The translations under genes and the position numbers were made by a program. From NCBI RefSeq assembly GCF_000412675.1, contig NC_021505.1, positions 5,822,501-5,886,500 of the forward strand: 64,000 bases of DNA. Direction: 5' to 3'. The first letter of the stretch is position 1. Every line of letters starts with the position of its first letter. The DNA is from Pseudomonas putida NBRC 14164 (GTDB lineage Bacteria; Pseudomonadota; Gammaproteobacteria; Pseudomonadales; Pseudomonadaceae). Below are positions 37,815 to 46,029 of this stretch, piece by piece. Under the pieces are notes generated by a model that worked only from the letters and a program-made list of their open reading frames with translations, did no database searches and was not told the origin of the DNA.

Positions 37815-37842
37815 ATTGAGCGCCGCGCGGGCGGCGCTCAAT
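37815..37842. repeat. Perfect 12-bp palindrome, GCGCCGC family (copy B)
   Basis: ATTGAGCGCCGC, a 4-nt loop, and its exact reverse complement. It differs from copy A by a paired change (C-G to T-A) that keeps the stem. Outer arms GTGATGC/GCATCAC extend it. It lies between convergent mtgA and rpoH. Confidence 0.8.
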
Positions 37843-37874
37843 CTCACGGGCATCACAACATTCACGCCGAGCAC

Positions 37875-37909
37875 AAAAAAGCCGCTCGCCCCATCGGGGC
37901 CAGCGGCTC
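37875..37909 (-). terminator. rpoH terminator
   Basis: GAGCCGCTGGCCCCGA/GGGGCGAGCGGC-type stem followed by a T-run on the minus strand, about 20 nt past the rpoH stop. Confidence 0.8.
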
Positions 37910-37929
37910 TATCTACAACCAAGGCCCGA

Positions 37930-38784
37930 TCAGATCGCGATCAGTGCCTTGACCTTGTTCATCGCATTTTTCTCCAGCTGGCGAATCCGCTCAGCCGATA
38001 CGCTGTACTTGTCTGCCAGCTCATGCAGCGTGGCCTTCTCTTCCGCCAACCAGCGCTGATAGAGAATATCGCGGCTACGCTCGTCCAGCCCTTGCAGCGC
38101 TTCGTGCAGGTTGCTGGTGGAGTTATCGCTCCAGTCGGCATCCTCCAACTGCACCGCCGGGTCGTAACGGTGGTCTTCCAGGTAATGCGCAGGCGACTGG
38201 AAGGCGCTGTCGTCGTCAGCTTCCGCTGCCGGGTCGAAGGCCATGTCCTGGCCACTCAGGCGGCTTTCCATCTCACGCACTTCACGCGGTTCGACGCCAA
38301 GGCTTTCTGCCACGCGGTGCACTTCGTCGTTGTTCAGCCACGCCAAGCGCTTCTTCTGGCTACGCAGGTTGAAGAACAGCTTGCGCTGGGCCTTGGTGGT
38401 GGCCACCTTGACGATGCGCCAGTTGCGCAGGATGAACTCGTGGATCTCTGCCTTGATCCAGTGCACGGCGAACGACACCAGGCGCACGCCCATTTCAGGG
38501 TTGAAGCGCTTGACGGCCTTCATCAGGCCGACGTTGCCTTCCTGGATCAGGTCAGCCTGTGCCAGACCGTAGCCTGCATAGCTACGGGCGATGTGTACGA
38601 CGAAACGCAGGTGGGCCATCACCATTTGACGAGCGGCCTCGACATCCTGCTCATAATAGAGACGCTCGCCCAGATCACGCTCCTGCTCGACCGTCAGCAG
38701 CGGGATGCTGTTGACCGTGTGCACATAGGCTTCCAGGTTTGCACCGGGTACCAGGGCATAGGCAGGTTGCAACGATGTGGTCAT
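37930..38784 (-). CDS. rpoH: RNA polymerase heat-shock sigma factor (sigma-32)
   Basis: 284 aa. Region 2 (LRFVVHIARSYAGYGLAQADLIQEGNVGLMKAVKRF, about 60-95), the RpoH box QRKLFFNLRSQ (about 132-142), and region 4 (YSVSAERIRQLEKNAMNKVK, C-terminal) are all present. It directs transcription of chaperone and protease genes after heat stress. It has a strong GGAGG site. It lies downstream of ftsX on the same strand but has its own sigma-E-like promoter. Confidence 0.97.
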   Translation of the reverse strand: MTTSLQPAYALVPGANLEAYVHTVNSIPLLTVEQERDLGERLYYEQDVEAARQMVMAHLRFVVHIARSYAGYGLAQADLIQEGNVGLMKAVKRFNPEMGVRLVSFAVHWIKAEIHEFILRNWRIVKVATTKAQRKLFFNLRSQKKRLAWLNNDEVHRVAESLGVEPREVREMESRLSGQDMAFDPAAEADDDSAFQSPAHYLEDHRYDPAVQLEDADWSDNSTSNLHEALQGLDERSRDILYQRWLAEEKATLHELADKYSVSAERIRQLEKNAMNKVKALIAI

Positions 38785-38832
38785 TCAAGAACCTCCGACT
38801 TACAAAACTCGCGCCTTGTGGGCGCTGCCAAC

Positions 38833-38860
38833 ATAGACCTGGAACGACGGTACAAGTTCC
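38833..38860 (-). promoter_or_regulatory. Candidate AlgU/sigma-E promoter of rpoH
   Basis: Read on the minus strand: GGAACTT, a 16-nt spacer, then TCTAT. This matches the sigma-E/AlgU consensus (GAACTT - 16/17 - TCTGA-like). The -10 lies about 50 nt upstream of the rpoH ATG. Sigma-E control of rpoH is known in E. coli and P. aeruginosa. Confidence 0.7.
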
Positions 38861-38895
38861 GTAGTGAACAAAATGTCAATGCTGGCACGTAAAAA

Positions 38896-39921
38896 CTATC
38901 GCGGCGCCAGCTCGTTCAGATGACGAGCGACGGCAATCCATGCACCGATATACCCCAACAGCACCGCTCCGATCAAGAGCGACAGACCATCGGACGCCGG
39001 CACCCCGCCCAGGGCGAAGTCACTGCCGTACAGTCCGGAAAGCCCTACAACCGCGTCGTTGAGCCAATTCAGGCCAAACGCCAGGATACCCCACGCCAGC
39101 AGCCCCGCACCCAGGCCATACAAGGCGCCCATGTACAGGAAAGGCCGGCGCACGTAGGCGTCAGTGCCGCCTACCAGCTTGATCACTTCGATCTCGACAC
39201 GGCGGTTTTCAATGTGTAGACGAATTGTGTTACCGATTACTAACAGCAGGGCAGAAATCAGCATCACGGCCAGGCCGAAGACGAAGCGGTCACCGAGTTT
39301 GAGGATGGCCGCCAGGCGCTCGACCCACACCAGGTCAAGTTGCGCCACTTCCACCCGCGGCAGCTCCGACAGGCGTTGACGCAAGGCATCCAGGGCGGGC
39401 TTGTCGACCTCGGTCGGGGTTACCACCACCACGCCAGGCAGCGGGTTGTCGGGCAGTTCGCGCAAGGCCTCGCCCAAGCCGGACTGCTGCTGGAATTCTT
39501 CCAGCGCCTGCTCGCGGCTGACAAATTGCGCGTCCGCCACCCCGGGCATGCCCTTGATCTCGTCGCGCAGGGCCTCACCATCGCGGCTGCCGGCATCGAG
39601 CTTGAGGTACAGGGAAATCTGCGCAGCACGCTGCCATGAGCCGCCAAGCTGCTCGATGTTCTTCAGCAGCAACGACAGGCCCATGGGCATGCTCAGCGCC
39701 ACCGCCATTACCAGGCAGGTGAAAAAGCTGCCGATCGGCTGCTTGCCCAAACGACGCAGGCTGTCGGCCATGCTGGCACGGTGGCTTTCCAGCCAGGCAT
39801 TCAGCAGTGTGCGGAAATCCGGGCCGTCATCGTCCTCGCCGCGTTTTTTCTTCTCCGGTTGCGGGTCGGCCGGCTTTGGCGCAACCCGCTCGGAAACCTT
39901 CGGCGTACGTATAGTGCTCAT
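38896..39921 (-). CDS. ftsX: Cell division ABC transporter permease FtsX
   Basis: 341 aa. A long basic/Pro-rich cytoplasmic N-terminus (about 1-60) is followed by four membrane helices and a periplasmic loop (about 95-200) between helices 1 and 2. With FtsE it transmits ATP hydrolysis to activate septal peptidoglycan hydrolases via EnvC-type partners. It overlaps the ftsE stop by 4 nt. Confidence 0.95.
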   Translation of the reverse strand: MSTIRTPKVSERVAPKPADPQPEKKKRGEDDDGPDFRTLLNAWLESHRASMADSLRRLGKQPIGSFFTCLVMAVALSMPMGLSLLLKNIEQLGGSWQRAAQISLYLKLDAGSRDGEALRDEIKGMPGVADAQFVSREQALEEFQQQSGLGEALRELPDNPLPGVVVVTPTEVDKPALDALRQRLSELPRVEVAQLDLVWVERLAAILKLGDRFVFGLAVMLISALLLVIGNTIRLHIENRRVEIEVIKLVGGTDAYVRRPFLYMGALYGLGAGLLAWGILAFGLNWLNDAVVGLSGLYGSDFALGGVPASDGLSLLIGAVLLGYIGAWIAVARHLNELAPR

Positions 39922-40589
39922 TGCCCGGCCTCCCCATCGCCGATCAAGCGGCCGCGCTGCAAGGTCAGCATGCGGTGGCGCATGCGCGCAATCAGTGCCA
40001 GGTCATGGCTGGCGATCAATACCGTGGTGCCCAGGCGGTTGATGTCCTCGAACACGCCCATGATCTCTGCTGCCAGGCGCGGGTCGAGGTTACCGGTGGG
40101 TTCGTCGGCCAGCAGCAGGGCCGGCTGGTGCACGATGGCGCGGGCGATACCCACCCGCTGCTGCTGCCCGGTGGACAGGTCGGCCGGGAACAGTTCGCCC
40201 TTGTCGGACAGCGACACACGCTCCAGCGCCGAATCCACGCGCTTGGCGATCTCGGCCTTGGACAAGCCGAGAATCTGCAGTGGCAAGGCGATGTTGTTGA
40301 ACACCGTGCGGTCGAACAACAGCTGGTGGTTCTGGAACACCACGCCGATCTGCCGACGCAGGAACGGGATCTGCGCGTTGCTGATCTGGCCCAGGTCCTG
40401 ACCGGCCAGCATGAGCTTGCCGCTGGTCGGGCGTTCCATGGCCAGCAACAAGCGCAGCAAGGTGCTCTTGCCGGCGCCCGAATGGCCGGTGACGAACAGG
40501 AATTCGCCCCGGCGCGCCCGGAAACTCAGCTCATGCAAACCCACATGACCATTGGGATAGCGCTTGGCAACCTGTTCGAATCGGATCAT
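39918..40589 (-). CDS. ftsE: Cell division ATP-binding protein FtsE
   Basis: 223 aa ABC ATPase. Walker A GHSGAGKST (about 35-43), signature LSTGQQQRVGIARA, Walker B LLLADEPTGNLD. It forms the FtsEX complex with the overlapping ftsX, and starts 2 nt after the ftsY stop. Confidence 0.97.
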   Translation of the reverse strand: MIRFEQVAKRYPNGHVGLHELSFRARRGEFLFVTGHSGAGKSTLLRLLLAMERPTSGKLMLAGQDLGQISNAQIPFLRRQIGVVFQNHQLLFDRTVFNNIALPLQILGLSKAEIAKRVDSALERVSLSDKGELFPADLSTGQQQRVGIARAIVHQPALLLADEPTGNLDPRLAAEIMGVFEDINRLGTTVLIASHDLALIARMRHRMLTLQRGRLIGDGEAGQ

Positions 40590-40591
40590 GG

Positions 40592-42169
40592 TCAGTCTCG
40601 CTCGGCGAACAGAGCCTTGACGAACGGCTCGGCTTCGAAGGTACGCAGGTCGTCGATGCCTTCACCAACACCGATGAAGCGGATCGGGATGTTGAACTGC
40701 TTGGCCAAGGCGAAGATCACCCCGCCTTTTGCGGTGCCGTCCAGCTTGGTCAGGGCCAGGCCGGTCAGTTCGACGCTCTGGTTGAAGTACTTGGCCTGGC
40801 TGATGGCGTTCTGGCCGGTGCCGGCGTCGAGTACCAGCAGCACCTCGTGTGGCGCATCGGCGTCGAGCTTGCCGATCACCCGACGGACCTTCTTCAGCTC
40901 TTCCATCAAGTTGTCTTTGGTGTGCAGGCGGCCGGCAGTGTCGGCGATCAGCACGTCGGCGCCACGGGCCTTGGCGGCCTGCACGGCGTCGAAGATCACC
41001 GACGCGGAGTCGGCGCCGGTGTGCTGGGCGATCACCGGAATCTGGTTACGCTCACCCCACACCTGCAGCTGCTCGACCGCGGCGGCACGGAAGGTGTCAC
41101 CGGCAGCCAGCATGACTTTCTTGCCTTCCAGCTGCAGCTTTTTCGCCAGCTTGCCGATAGTGGTGGTCTTGCCGGCGCCGTTCACGCCAACCACCAGGAT
41201 CACATAGGGTTTGTTCTGCGCCTGCACTTTCAGCGGTTGCTCGACCGGGCGCAACAGCGCGGCCAGCTCTTCCTGCAGCGACTTGTAAAGCGCGTCGGCG
41301 TCGGCCAGCTGCTTGCGGGCAACCTTTTGGGTCAGGTTCTGGACGATGGCCGAGGTGGCTTCCACACCGACGTCGGCGGTCAGCAGGCGCGTCTCGATTT
41401 CGTCGAGCAGGTCGTCGTCGATGACCTTCTTGCCGAGGAACAGGCTGGCCATGCCCTCGCCGATGCTGGCGCTGGTCTTCGAGAGGCCCTGCTTGAGGCG
41501 AGCGAAGAAGCCGGGTTTGGCTTGTTCGGTAACGGTTGCGACGGCTGCGGGAGCTGGCTCGGGCTCTGGTGCGACGGGCTCTGCCACCTGACGCTCGGGA
41601 ATCGCTGGTGGGGCCTTTGGCTCCAGGTCTGGGACGAGAGCGACAGGTTCCTCGGCAACGGGCAGGACCAGGTTGCTGACAGGGCGTTCAACGGCTTGAG
41701 CAGCTACCGGCGCAGGGGTTTCGACCTGCGGAGCCGCAGGCTGCGCATTCGCGGGCACGCCCGCTCCCACAGGGGCCGGGGCAGGCTGAAGGGTCGGGAC
41801 AACCTCTAGAGCCGGGGCAGGCTCGGGGGCCGGGGCAGGGACTGGGGCGGGTGCAGGCTCGAAGACCGGGGCGGCCACTGGGGTGGGCGCGGGCTCAAGG
41901 ACCGGGGTAACCACTGGGGCAGTTGCCGGCTCGGCGGCCCGAGGCGCCTCGGTTGCAGGGGCGGGGGTTTCTGCAACCACCGGCTCGACCGGAGCAGCTT
42001 CAGGGCGCTCGACGGCGGGCTGCGGCGCTACAGGCTCTGCAGCCTGGGGCTCGGGGGCTTGTGGCTGTTCGGCGACAGGTTGCTGCGGCTTCTTGCGAAA
42101 CCAGCTGAACAGGCCTTTCTTCTCGCCAGCCTCGGCCGGCGCTTTCTTGTCGTCGTTGGAACCAAACAT
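40592..42169 (-). CDS. ftsY: Signal recognition particle receptor FtsY
   Basis: 525 aa. The first ~215 residues are a low-complexity Pro/Ala/Glu/Val-rich A domain, as is usual in pseudomonads. The NG GTPase domain follows, with GVNGAGKTTTIGKLAKKL (P-loop), DTAGRLHTKDNLM and TKLDGTAKGG. It receives SRP-ribosome complexes at the membrane. Residues about 133-141 (PVGAGVPAN) are encoded by a REP-identical sequence in frame (41746-41773). It is first in ftsY-ftsE-ftsX. Confidence 0.97.
   Translation of the reverse strand: MFGSNDDKKAPAEAGEKKGLFSWFRKKPQQPVAEQPQAPEPQAAEPVAPQPAVERPEAAPVEPVVAETPAPATEAPRAAEPATAPVVTPVLEPAPTPVAAPVFEPAPAPVPAPAPEPAPALEVVPTLQPAPAPVGAGVPANAQPAAPQVETPAPVAAQAVERPVSNLVLPVAEEPVALVPDLEPKAPPAIPERQVAEPVAPEPEPAPAAVATVTEQAKPGFFARLKQGLSKTSASIGEGMASLFLGKKVIDDDLLDEIETRLLTADVGVEATSAIVQNLTQKVARKQLADADALYKSLQEELAALLRPVEQPLKVQAQNKPYVILVVGVNGAGKTTTIGKLAKKLQLEGKKVMLAAGDTFRAAAVEQLQVWGERNQIPVIAQHTGADSASVIFDAVQAAKARGADVLIADTAGRLHTKDNLMEELKKVRRVIGKLDADAPHEVLLVLDAGTGQNAISQAKYFNQSVELTGLALTKLDGTAKGGVIFALAKQFNIPIRFIGVGEGIDDLRTFEAEPFVKALFAERD
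41746..41773. repeat. REP element embedded in the ftsY coding sequence
   Basis: TTCGCGGGCACGCCCGCTCC plus CACAGG here matches the intergenic REPs at 26660-26688 and 58742-58769 over 26 nt. The bases are translated in frame on the minus strand within the disordered FtsY A domain. Confidence 0.88.
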
Positions 42170-42400
42170 GGAGGACGGCTATCTCAGGGTAGCGATGAGC
42201 CAGCAATGGCCCATCGGGAATTCTCTCTACGCAGAACAGACTATCTTGAAGCCTGCTGGTTCATGCGCAACGTTTTGTCTTAGTGTCCTGCGGGCCAGAA
42301 CGGCGTCAGGCATGGTCGCCAGGCAACCGGATCAGTATCCTAGCACCTCCTGGCCCGCCGACGCTAAACCCAGCGGGCCGCCGAACAGGTTAAACACCTT

Positions 42401-43756
42401 ATGAATGCTCTAGCCCGCCGCGCCGCTGGCCTGTTGCTCGGCACGCTCTGCCTGCCGCTCGCGGCCTTCGCCGCCGATGTGCAACCCACCCACGAATTCA
42501 TCCTCGACAATGGCCTGAAGGTGGTCGTGCGCGAAGACCATCGCGCCCCGGTGGTGGTCTCGCAGATCTGGTACAAGGTCGGCTCCAGCTATGAAACCCC
42601 AGGCCAGACCGGTTTGTCCCATGCGCTGGAACACATGATGTTCAAGGGCAGCGCCAAGGTCGGCCCCGGCGAAGCTTCGCGCATCCTGCGTGACCTGGGC
42701 GCCGAAGAAAACGCCTTCACCAGCGACGACTACACCGCCTATTACCAGGTACTGGCCCGCGACCGCCTGCCGGTCGCCCTGGAGCTGGAGGCCGACCGCC
42801 TGGCCAGCCTGCGCCTGCCGGCCGACGAATTCAGCCGCGAAATCGAGGTAATCAAGGAAGAACGCCGCCTGCGCACCGACGATCAGCCCAACTCCAAGGC
42901 GTTCGAGCTGTTCCGCGCCATGGCCTACCCGGCCAGCGGCTACCACACGCCGACCATCGGATGGATGGCGGACCTGGAGCGCATGAAGGTCGAAGAACTG
43001 CGCCACTGGTACGAGTCTTGGTACGCCCCCAACAATGCCACCCTGGTGGTGGTCGGCGATGTCACCGCCGACGAGGTCAAGGGCCTGGCGCAGAAGTACT
43101 TCGGCAGCATTCCAACGCGCGCCGTACCGCCGGCCAAACTGCCACTGGAGCTGGCCGAGCCTGGCCAGCGCCAGCTGACCCTGCACGTACGCACCCAGCT
43201 GCCCAGCCTGATCTATGGCTTCAACGTGCCCGGCCTGCCCACCGCCAAGGACCCGCGCACCGTGCATGCCCTGCGCCTGATCTCGGCACTGCTCGACGGC
43301 GGCTACAGCGCCCGTATGCCGGCACGCCTGGAGCGTGGCCAGGAGTTGGTGGCTGGCGCCTCGTCCAGCTACAACGCCTTCACCCGCGGCGACAGCCTGT
43401 TCCTGATCTCGGCCACGCCGAACGTGCAAAAGCAGAAAACCCTCGACGATGTGGAGAAAGGCATCTGGCAGTTGCTTGAAGAACTCAAGACCACCCCGCC
43501 CAGCGCCGAAGAGCTCGAACGCGTACGCGCCCAGGTCATTGCCGGCCTGGTCTACGACCGCGACTCCATCAGCAGCCAGGCCACCACCATCGGCCAGCTG
43601 GAAACCGTCGGCCTGTCCTGGAAACTGATCGACAGCGAGCTGGACGAGCTCAAGCGCGTCACCCCGCAGGACATCCAGGACGCCGCGCGCACCTACTTCA
43701 CCCGCGAACGCCTGAGCGTTGCCCATGTACTGCCCGAGGAGTCCGCTCATGAGTGA
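42401..43756 (+). CDS. M16 zinc metallopeptidase, catalytic subunit
   Basis: 451 aa with a signal peptide (about 1-24, ending AFAAD). The inverted zinc site HALEH (HxxEH, about residue 70-74) with the distal Glu in EENAFTSDDYTAYY is complete. The C-terminal half lacks the Arg-Tyr pair that completes the M16 active site, which the next protein supplies. Likely periplasmic. It is divergent from ftsY across 231 nt. Confidence 0.9.
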   Translation: MNALARRAAGLLLGTLCLPLAAFAADVQPTHEFILDNGLKVVVREDHRAPVVVSQIWYKVGSSYETPGQTGLSHALEHMMFKGSAKVGPGEASRILRDLGAEENAFTSDDYTAYYQVLARDRLPVALELEADRLASLRLPADEFSREIEVIKEERRLRTDDQPNSKAFELFRAMAYPASGYHTPTIGWMADLERMKVEELRHWYESWYAPNNATLVVVGDVTADEVKGLAQKYFGSIPTRAVPPAKLPLELAEPGQRQLTLHVRTQLPSLIYGFNVPGLPTAKDPRTVHALRLISALLDGGYSARMPARLERGQELVAGASSSYNAFTRGDSLFLISATPNVQKQKTLDDVEKGIWQLLEELKTTPPSAEELERVRAQVIAGLVYDRDSISSQATTIGQLETVGLSWKLIDSELDELKRVTPQDIQDAARTYFTRERLSVAHVLPEESAHE

Positions 43757-45239
43757 TCATCGCGCACCGCGCCCAACCCTGCTGGCCACGGGCATCCGCG
43801 CCCTGGCGCTGGCGGCAGTGCTGGCCGCCCCGGCCATGGCCGACAACGCCGCCAAGGCGGACACCAGCGCCGCCCGCCCGGCCAACACCTTGCAGTCGCT
43901 GGCCGAGCTGGATGGCAAGGCACCCAGCCGGCGCCAGCTGAACATCCAGCACTGGAACACCGCTGAGGGCGCCCGTGTGCTGTTCGTGGAAGCCCGCGAA
44001 CTGCCGATGTTCGACCTGCGCGTCACCTTTGCCGCCGGCAGCAGCCAGGACGCCGGAACCCCCGGCGTAGCGGCGCTGACCAACGCCATGCTCAACGAGG
44101 GTGTGGCCGGCAAGGACGTCACCGCCATCGCCGAAGGTTTCGAAGGCCTGGGCGCAGACTTTGGCAATGGCTCCTACCGTGACATGGCCGTGGCATCGCT
44201 GCGCAGCCTCAGCATCAAGGACAAGCGCGAACCTGCGCTCAAGCTGTTCACCGAAGTGGCCGGCAAGCCGACCTTCCCCGAGGACGCCCTCAAGCGCATC
44301 AAGAACCAGATGCTGGCCGGCTTCGAGTACGAGAAGCAGAACCCCGGCAAGATCGCTGGCAAGGCGCTGTTCGGCAACCTCTATGGCGACCACCCCTACG
44401 CCCACCCAAGCGATGGCACCGCAGAAACCATCAACGGCATTACCCTGGCACAACTGCGCGCCTTCCACGCCAAGGCCTATACCGGCGGCAACGCAGTAAT
44501 CGCCCTGGTCGGCGACCTCAGCCGTGCCGAAGCCGAAGCCATTGCCGCCCAGGTTTCGGCGGGCCTGCCCAAGGGCCCGGCGCTTGCCGCGCCAGCCCAG
44601 CCCAGCGAAGCCAAGGCCGGCCTGACCCACATCGACTTCCCGTCCAAACAGACTCACCTCATGCTGGCTGAGCTTGGTATCGACCGCCAGGATCCGGATT
44701 GGCCAGCCTTGTCGCTGGGTAACCAGATCCTCGGTGGTGGCGCCTTCGGTACCCGGCTGATGAGCGAAGTGCGTGAAAAGCGTGGCCTGACCTACGGCGT
44801 GTACTCGGTGTTCAGCCCCATGCAGGTGCGCGGCCCGTTCATGATCAACCTGCAGACCCGTGCCGAGCTCAGTGAAGGCACGCTCAAGCTGGTACAGGAT
44901 ATTCTTTCCGACTACCTCAAGACAGGCCCCACCCAGCAAGAGCTGGACGATGCCAAGCGCGAACTGGCCGGCAGCTTCCCGCTGTCCAATGCCAGCAACG
45001 CCAGCATCGTCGGCCAGTTGGGCGCAATCGGCTTCTACAATCTGCCGCTGACCTGGCTGGAGGACTTCATGCAGCAGTCCCAGGCCCTCACCGTCGAGCA
45101 GGTCAAGGCGGCCATGAACAAACACCTGTCAGCCGATAAACTGGTGATCGTCACCGTAGGCCCGAAAGTGCCACAAAAACCACTTCCAGCCCCCACTGAC
45201 AAGCCCTCCGAGCAAGCGCTCGGGGTACCGGAGCACTAA
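43749..45239 (+). CDS. M16 peptidase-like partner without HxxEH
   Basis: 496 aa from ATG 43749, overlapping the previous gene by 8 nt, with a GAGGAG ribosome site. A signal peptide (about 10-31) is present. The HxxEH site is replaced (AALTNAMLNEG), but the C-terminal half has the substrate-binding Arg/Tyr motif (SEVREKRGLTYGVYS). With the upstream protein it should form a heterodimer with a shared active site, as known for M16B pairs. Confidence 0.9.
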   Translation: MSDHRAPRPTLLATGIRALALAAVLAAPAMADNAAKADTSAARPANTLQSLAELDGKAPSRRQLNIQHWNTAEGARVLFVEARELPMFDLRVTFAAGSSQDAGTPGVAALTNAMLNEGVAGKDVTAIAEGFEGLGADFGNGSYRDMAVASLRSLSIKDKREPALKLFTEVAGKPTFPEDALKRIKNQMLAGFEYEKQNPGKIAGKALFGNLYGDHPYAHPSDGTAETINGITLAQLRAFHAKAYTGGNAVIALVGDLSRAEAEAIAAQVSAGLPKGPALAAPAQPSEAKAGLTHIDFPSKQTHLMLAELGIDRQDPDWPALSLGNQILGGGAFGTRLMSEVREKRGLTYGVYSVFSPMQVRGPFMINLQTRAELSEGTLKLVQDILSDYLKTGPTQQELDDAKRELAGSFPLSNASNASIVGQLGAIGFYNLPLTWLEDFMQQSQALTVEQVKAAMNKHLSADKLVIVTVGPKVPQKPLPAPTDKPSEQALGVPEH

Positions 45240-45856
45240 TGCCAAGATCCACCCCTCCCGCCCGCCCGCAATCGGGCCAAAGCAAGGGCCAGGGCCACCT
45301 GCGCATCATCGCCGGCGAGTGGCGTAGCCGCCGCCTGGCGGTACCGGAAGGCGAAGGCCTGCGGCCAACGCCTGACCGCGTGCGCGAAACCCTGTTCAAC
45401 TGGCTGGCGCCGCACATCGAGGGTGCCCGCGTTCTGGATGCCTTCACCGGCAGCGGTGCCCTGGTGCTCGAAGCCCTGTCTCGCGGCGCCAAGGATGCCG
45501 TGGCACTGGACAGCAACCCGGCGGCGATCGGCAACCTGAAGAACAACCTCGAGATCCTGCGTTGCCCCCGCGGGCAAATCCTGCAAACTGATGCCCTGCG
45601 CTACTTGCAAGGCCCGGCCAAGCAACAGTTCGACGTGGTGTTCCTCGACCCGCCGTTCCACCAGGACCTGCTGGCCAACACCTGCAACCTGCTGGAGCAG
45701 AACCAGTGGCTAGGCGAACAGGCGCTGATCTACACCGAAAGCGAAGCGGCGCCCTCAACACTGCCGATGCCCGGCAACTGGCGGCTGCACCGCGAGAAGA
45801 AAACCGGCCAGGTGCATTACGCGCTCTGGCAGCGAGGATGCGCGTCGCCAGGCTGA
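45239..45856 (+). CDS. rsmD: 16S rRNA (guanine966-N2)-methyltransferase
   Basis: 205 aa. It overlaps the previous stop (TAATG). It methylates G966 of 16S rRNA using SAM. IIAGEWRSRRL and LRPTPDRVRETLFNWL near the start, LDAFTGSGALVLEALSRGA (SAM loop), and the catalytic DPPF (FLDPPFHQ) are diagnostic. Confidence 0.95.
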   Translation: MPRSTPPARPQSGQSKGQGHLRIIAGEWRSRRLAVPEGEGLRPTPDRVRETLFNWLAPHIEGARVLDAFTGSGALVLEALSRGAKDAVALDSNPAAIGNLKNNLEILRCPRGQILQTDALRYLQGPAKQQFDVVFLDPPFHQDLLANTCNLLEQNQWLGEQALIYTESEAAPSTLPMPGNWRLHREKKTGQVHYALWQRGCASPG

Positions 45857-46029
45857 CACTGGCAGATGTCGGCGCCGTCCTGCAGCGTCAGCTCGATTTG
45901 AGCCAGGCGGTACGCGTCAGTGTCGGCCCACCTACCGCGCAACAACCACTGCCGGCCACCGACCAATAGCGCAGGTACTGTGGCGCTTTTTCATGGCAAT
46001 CTAGGCAAGCACATCATGAGTTGCCCAGC

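Noticed and set aside
45838..45969. 43-codon frame (MRVARLTLADV...) between rsmD and the YheT-like gene
   Set aside because: It overlaps the rsmD end, has no spaced ribosome site, and no recognised domain. Could be real but unsupported.
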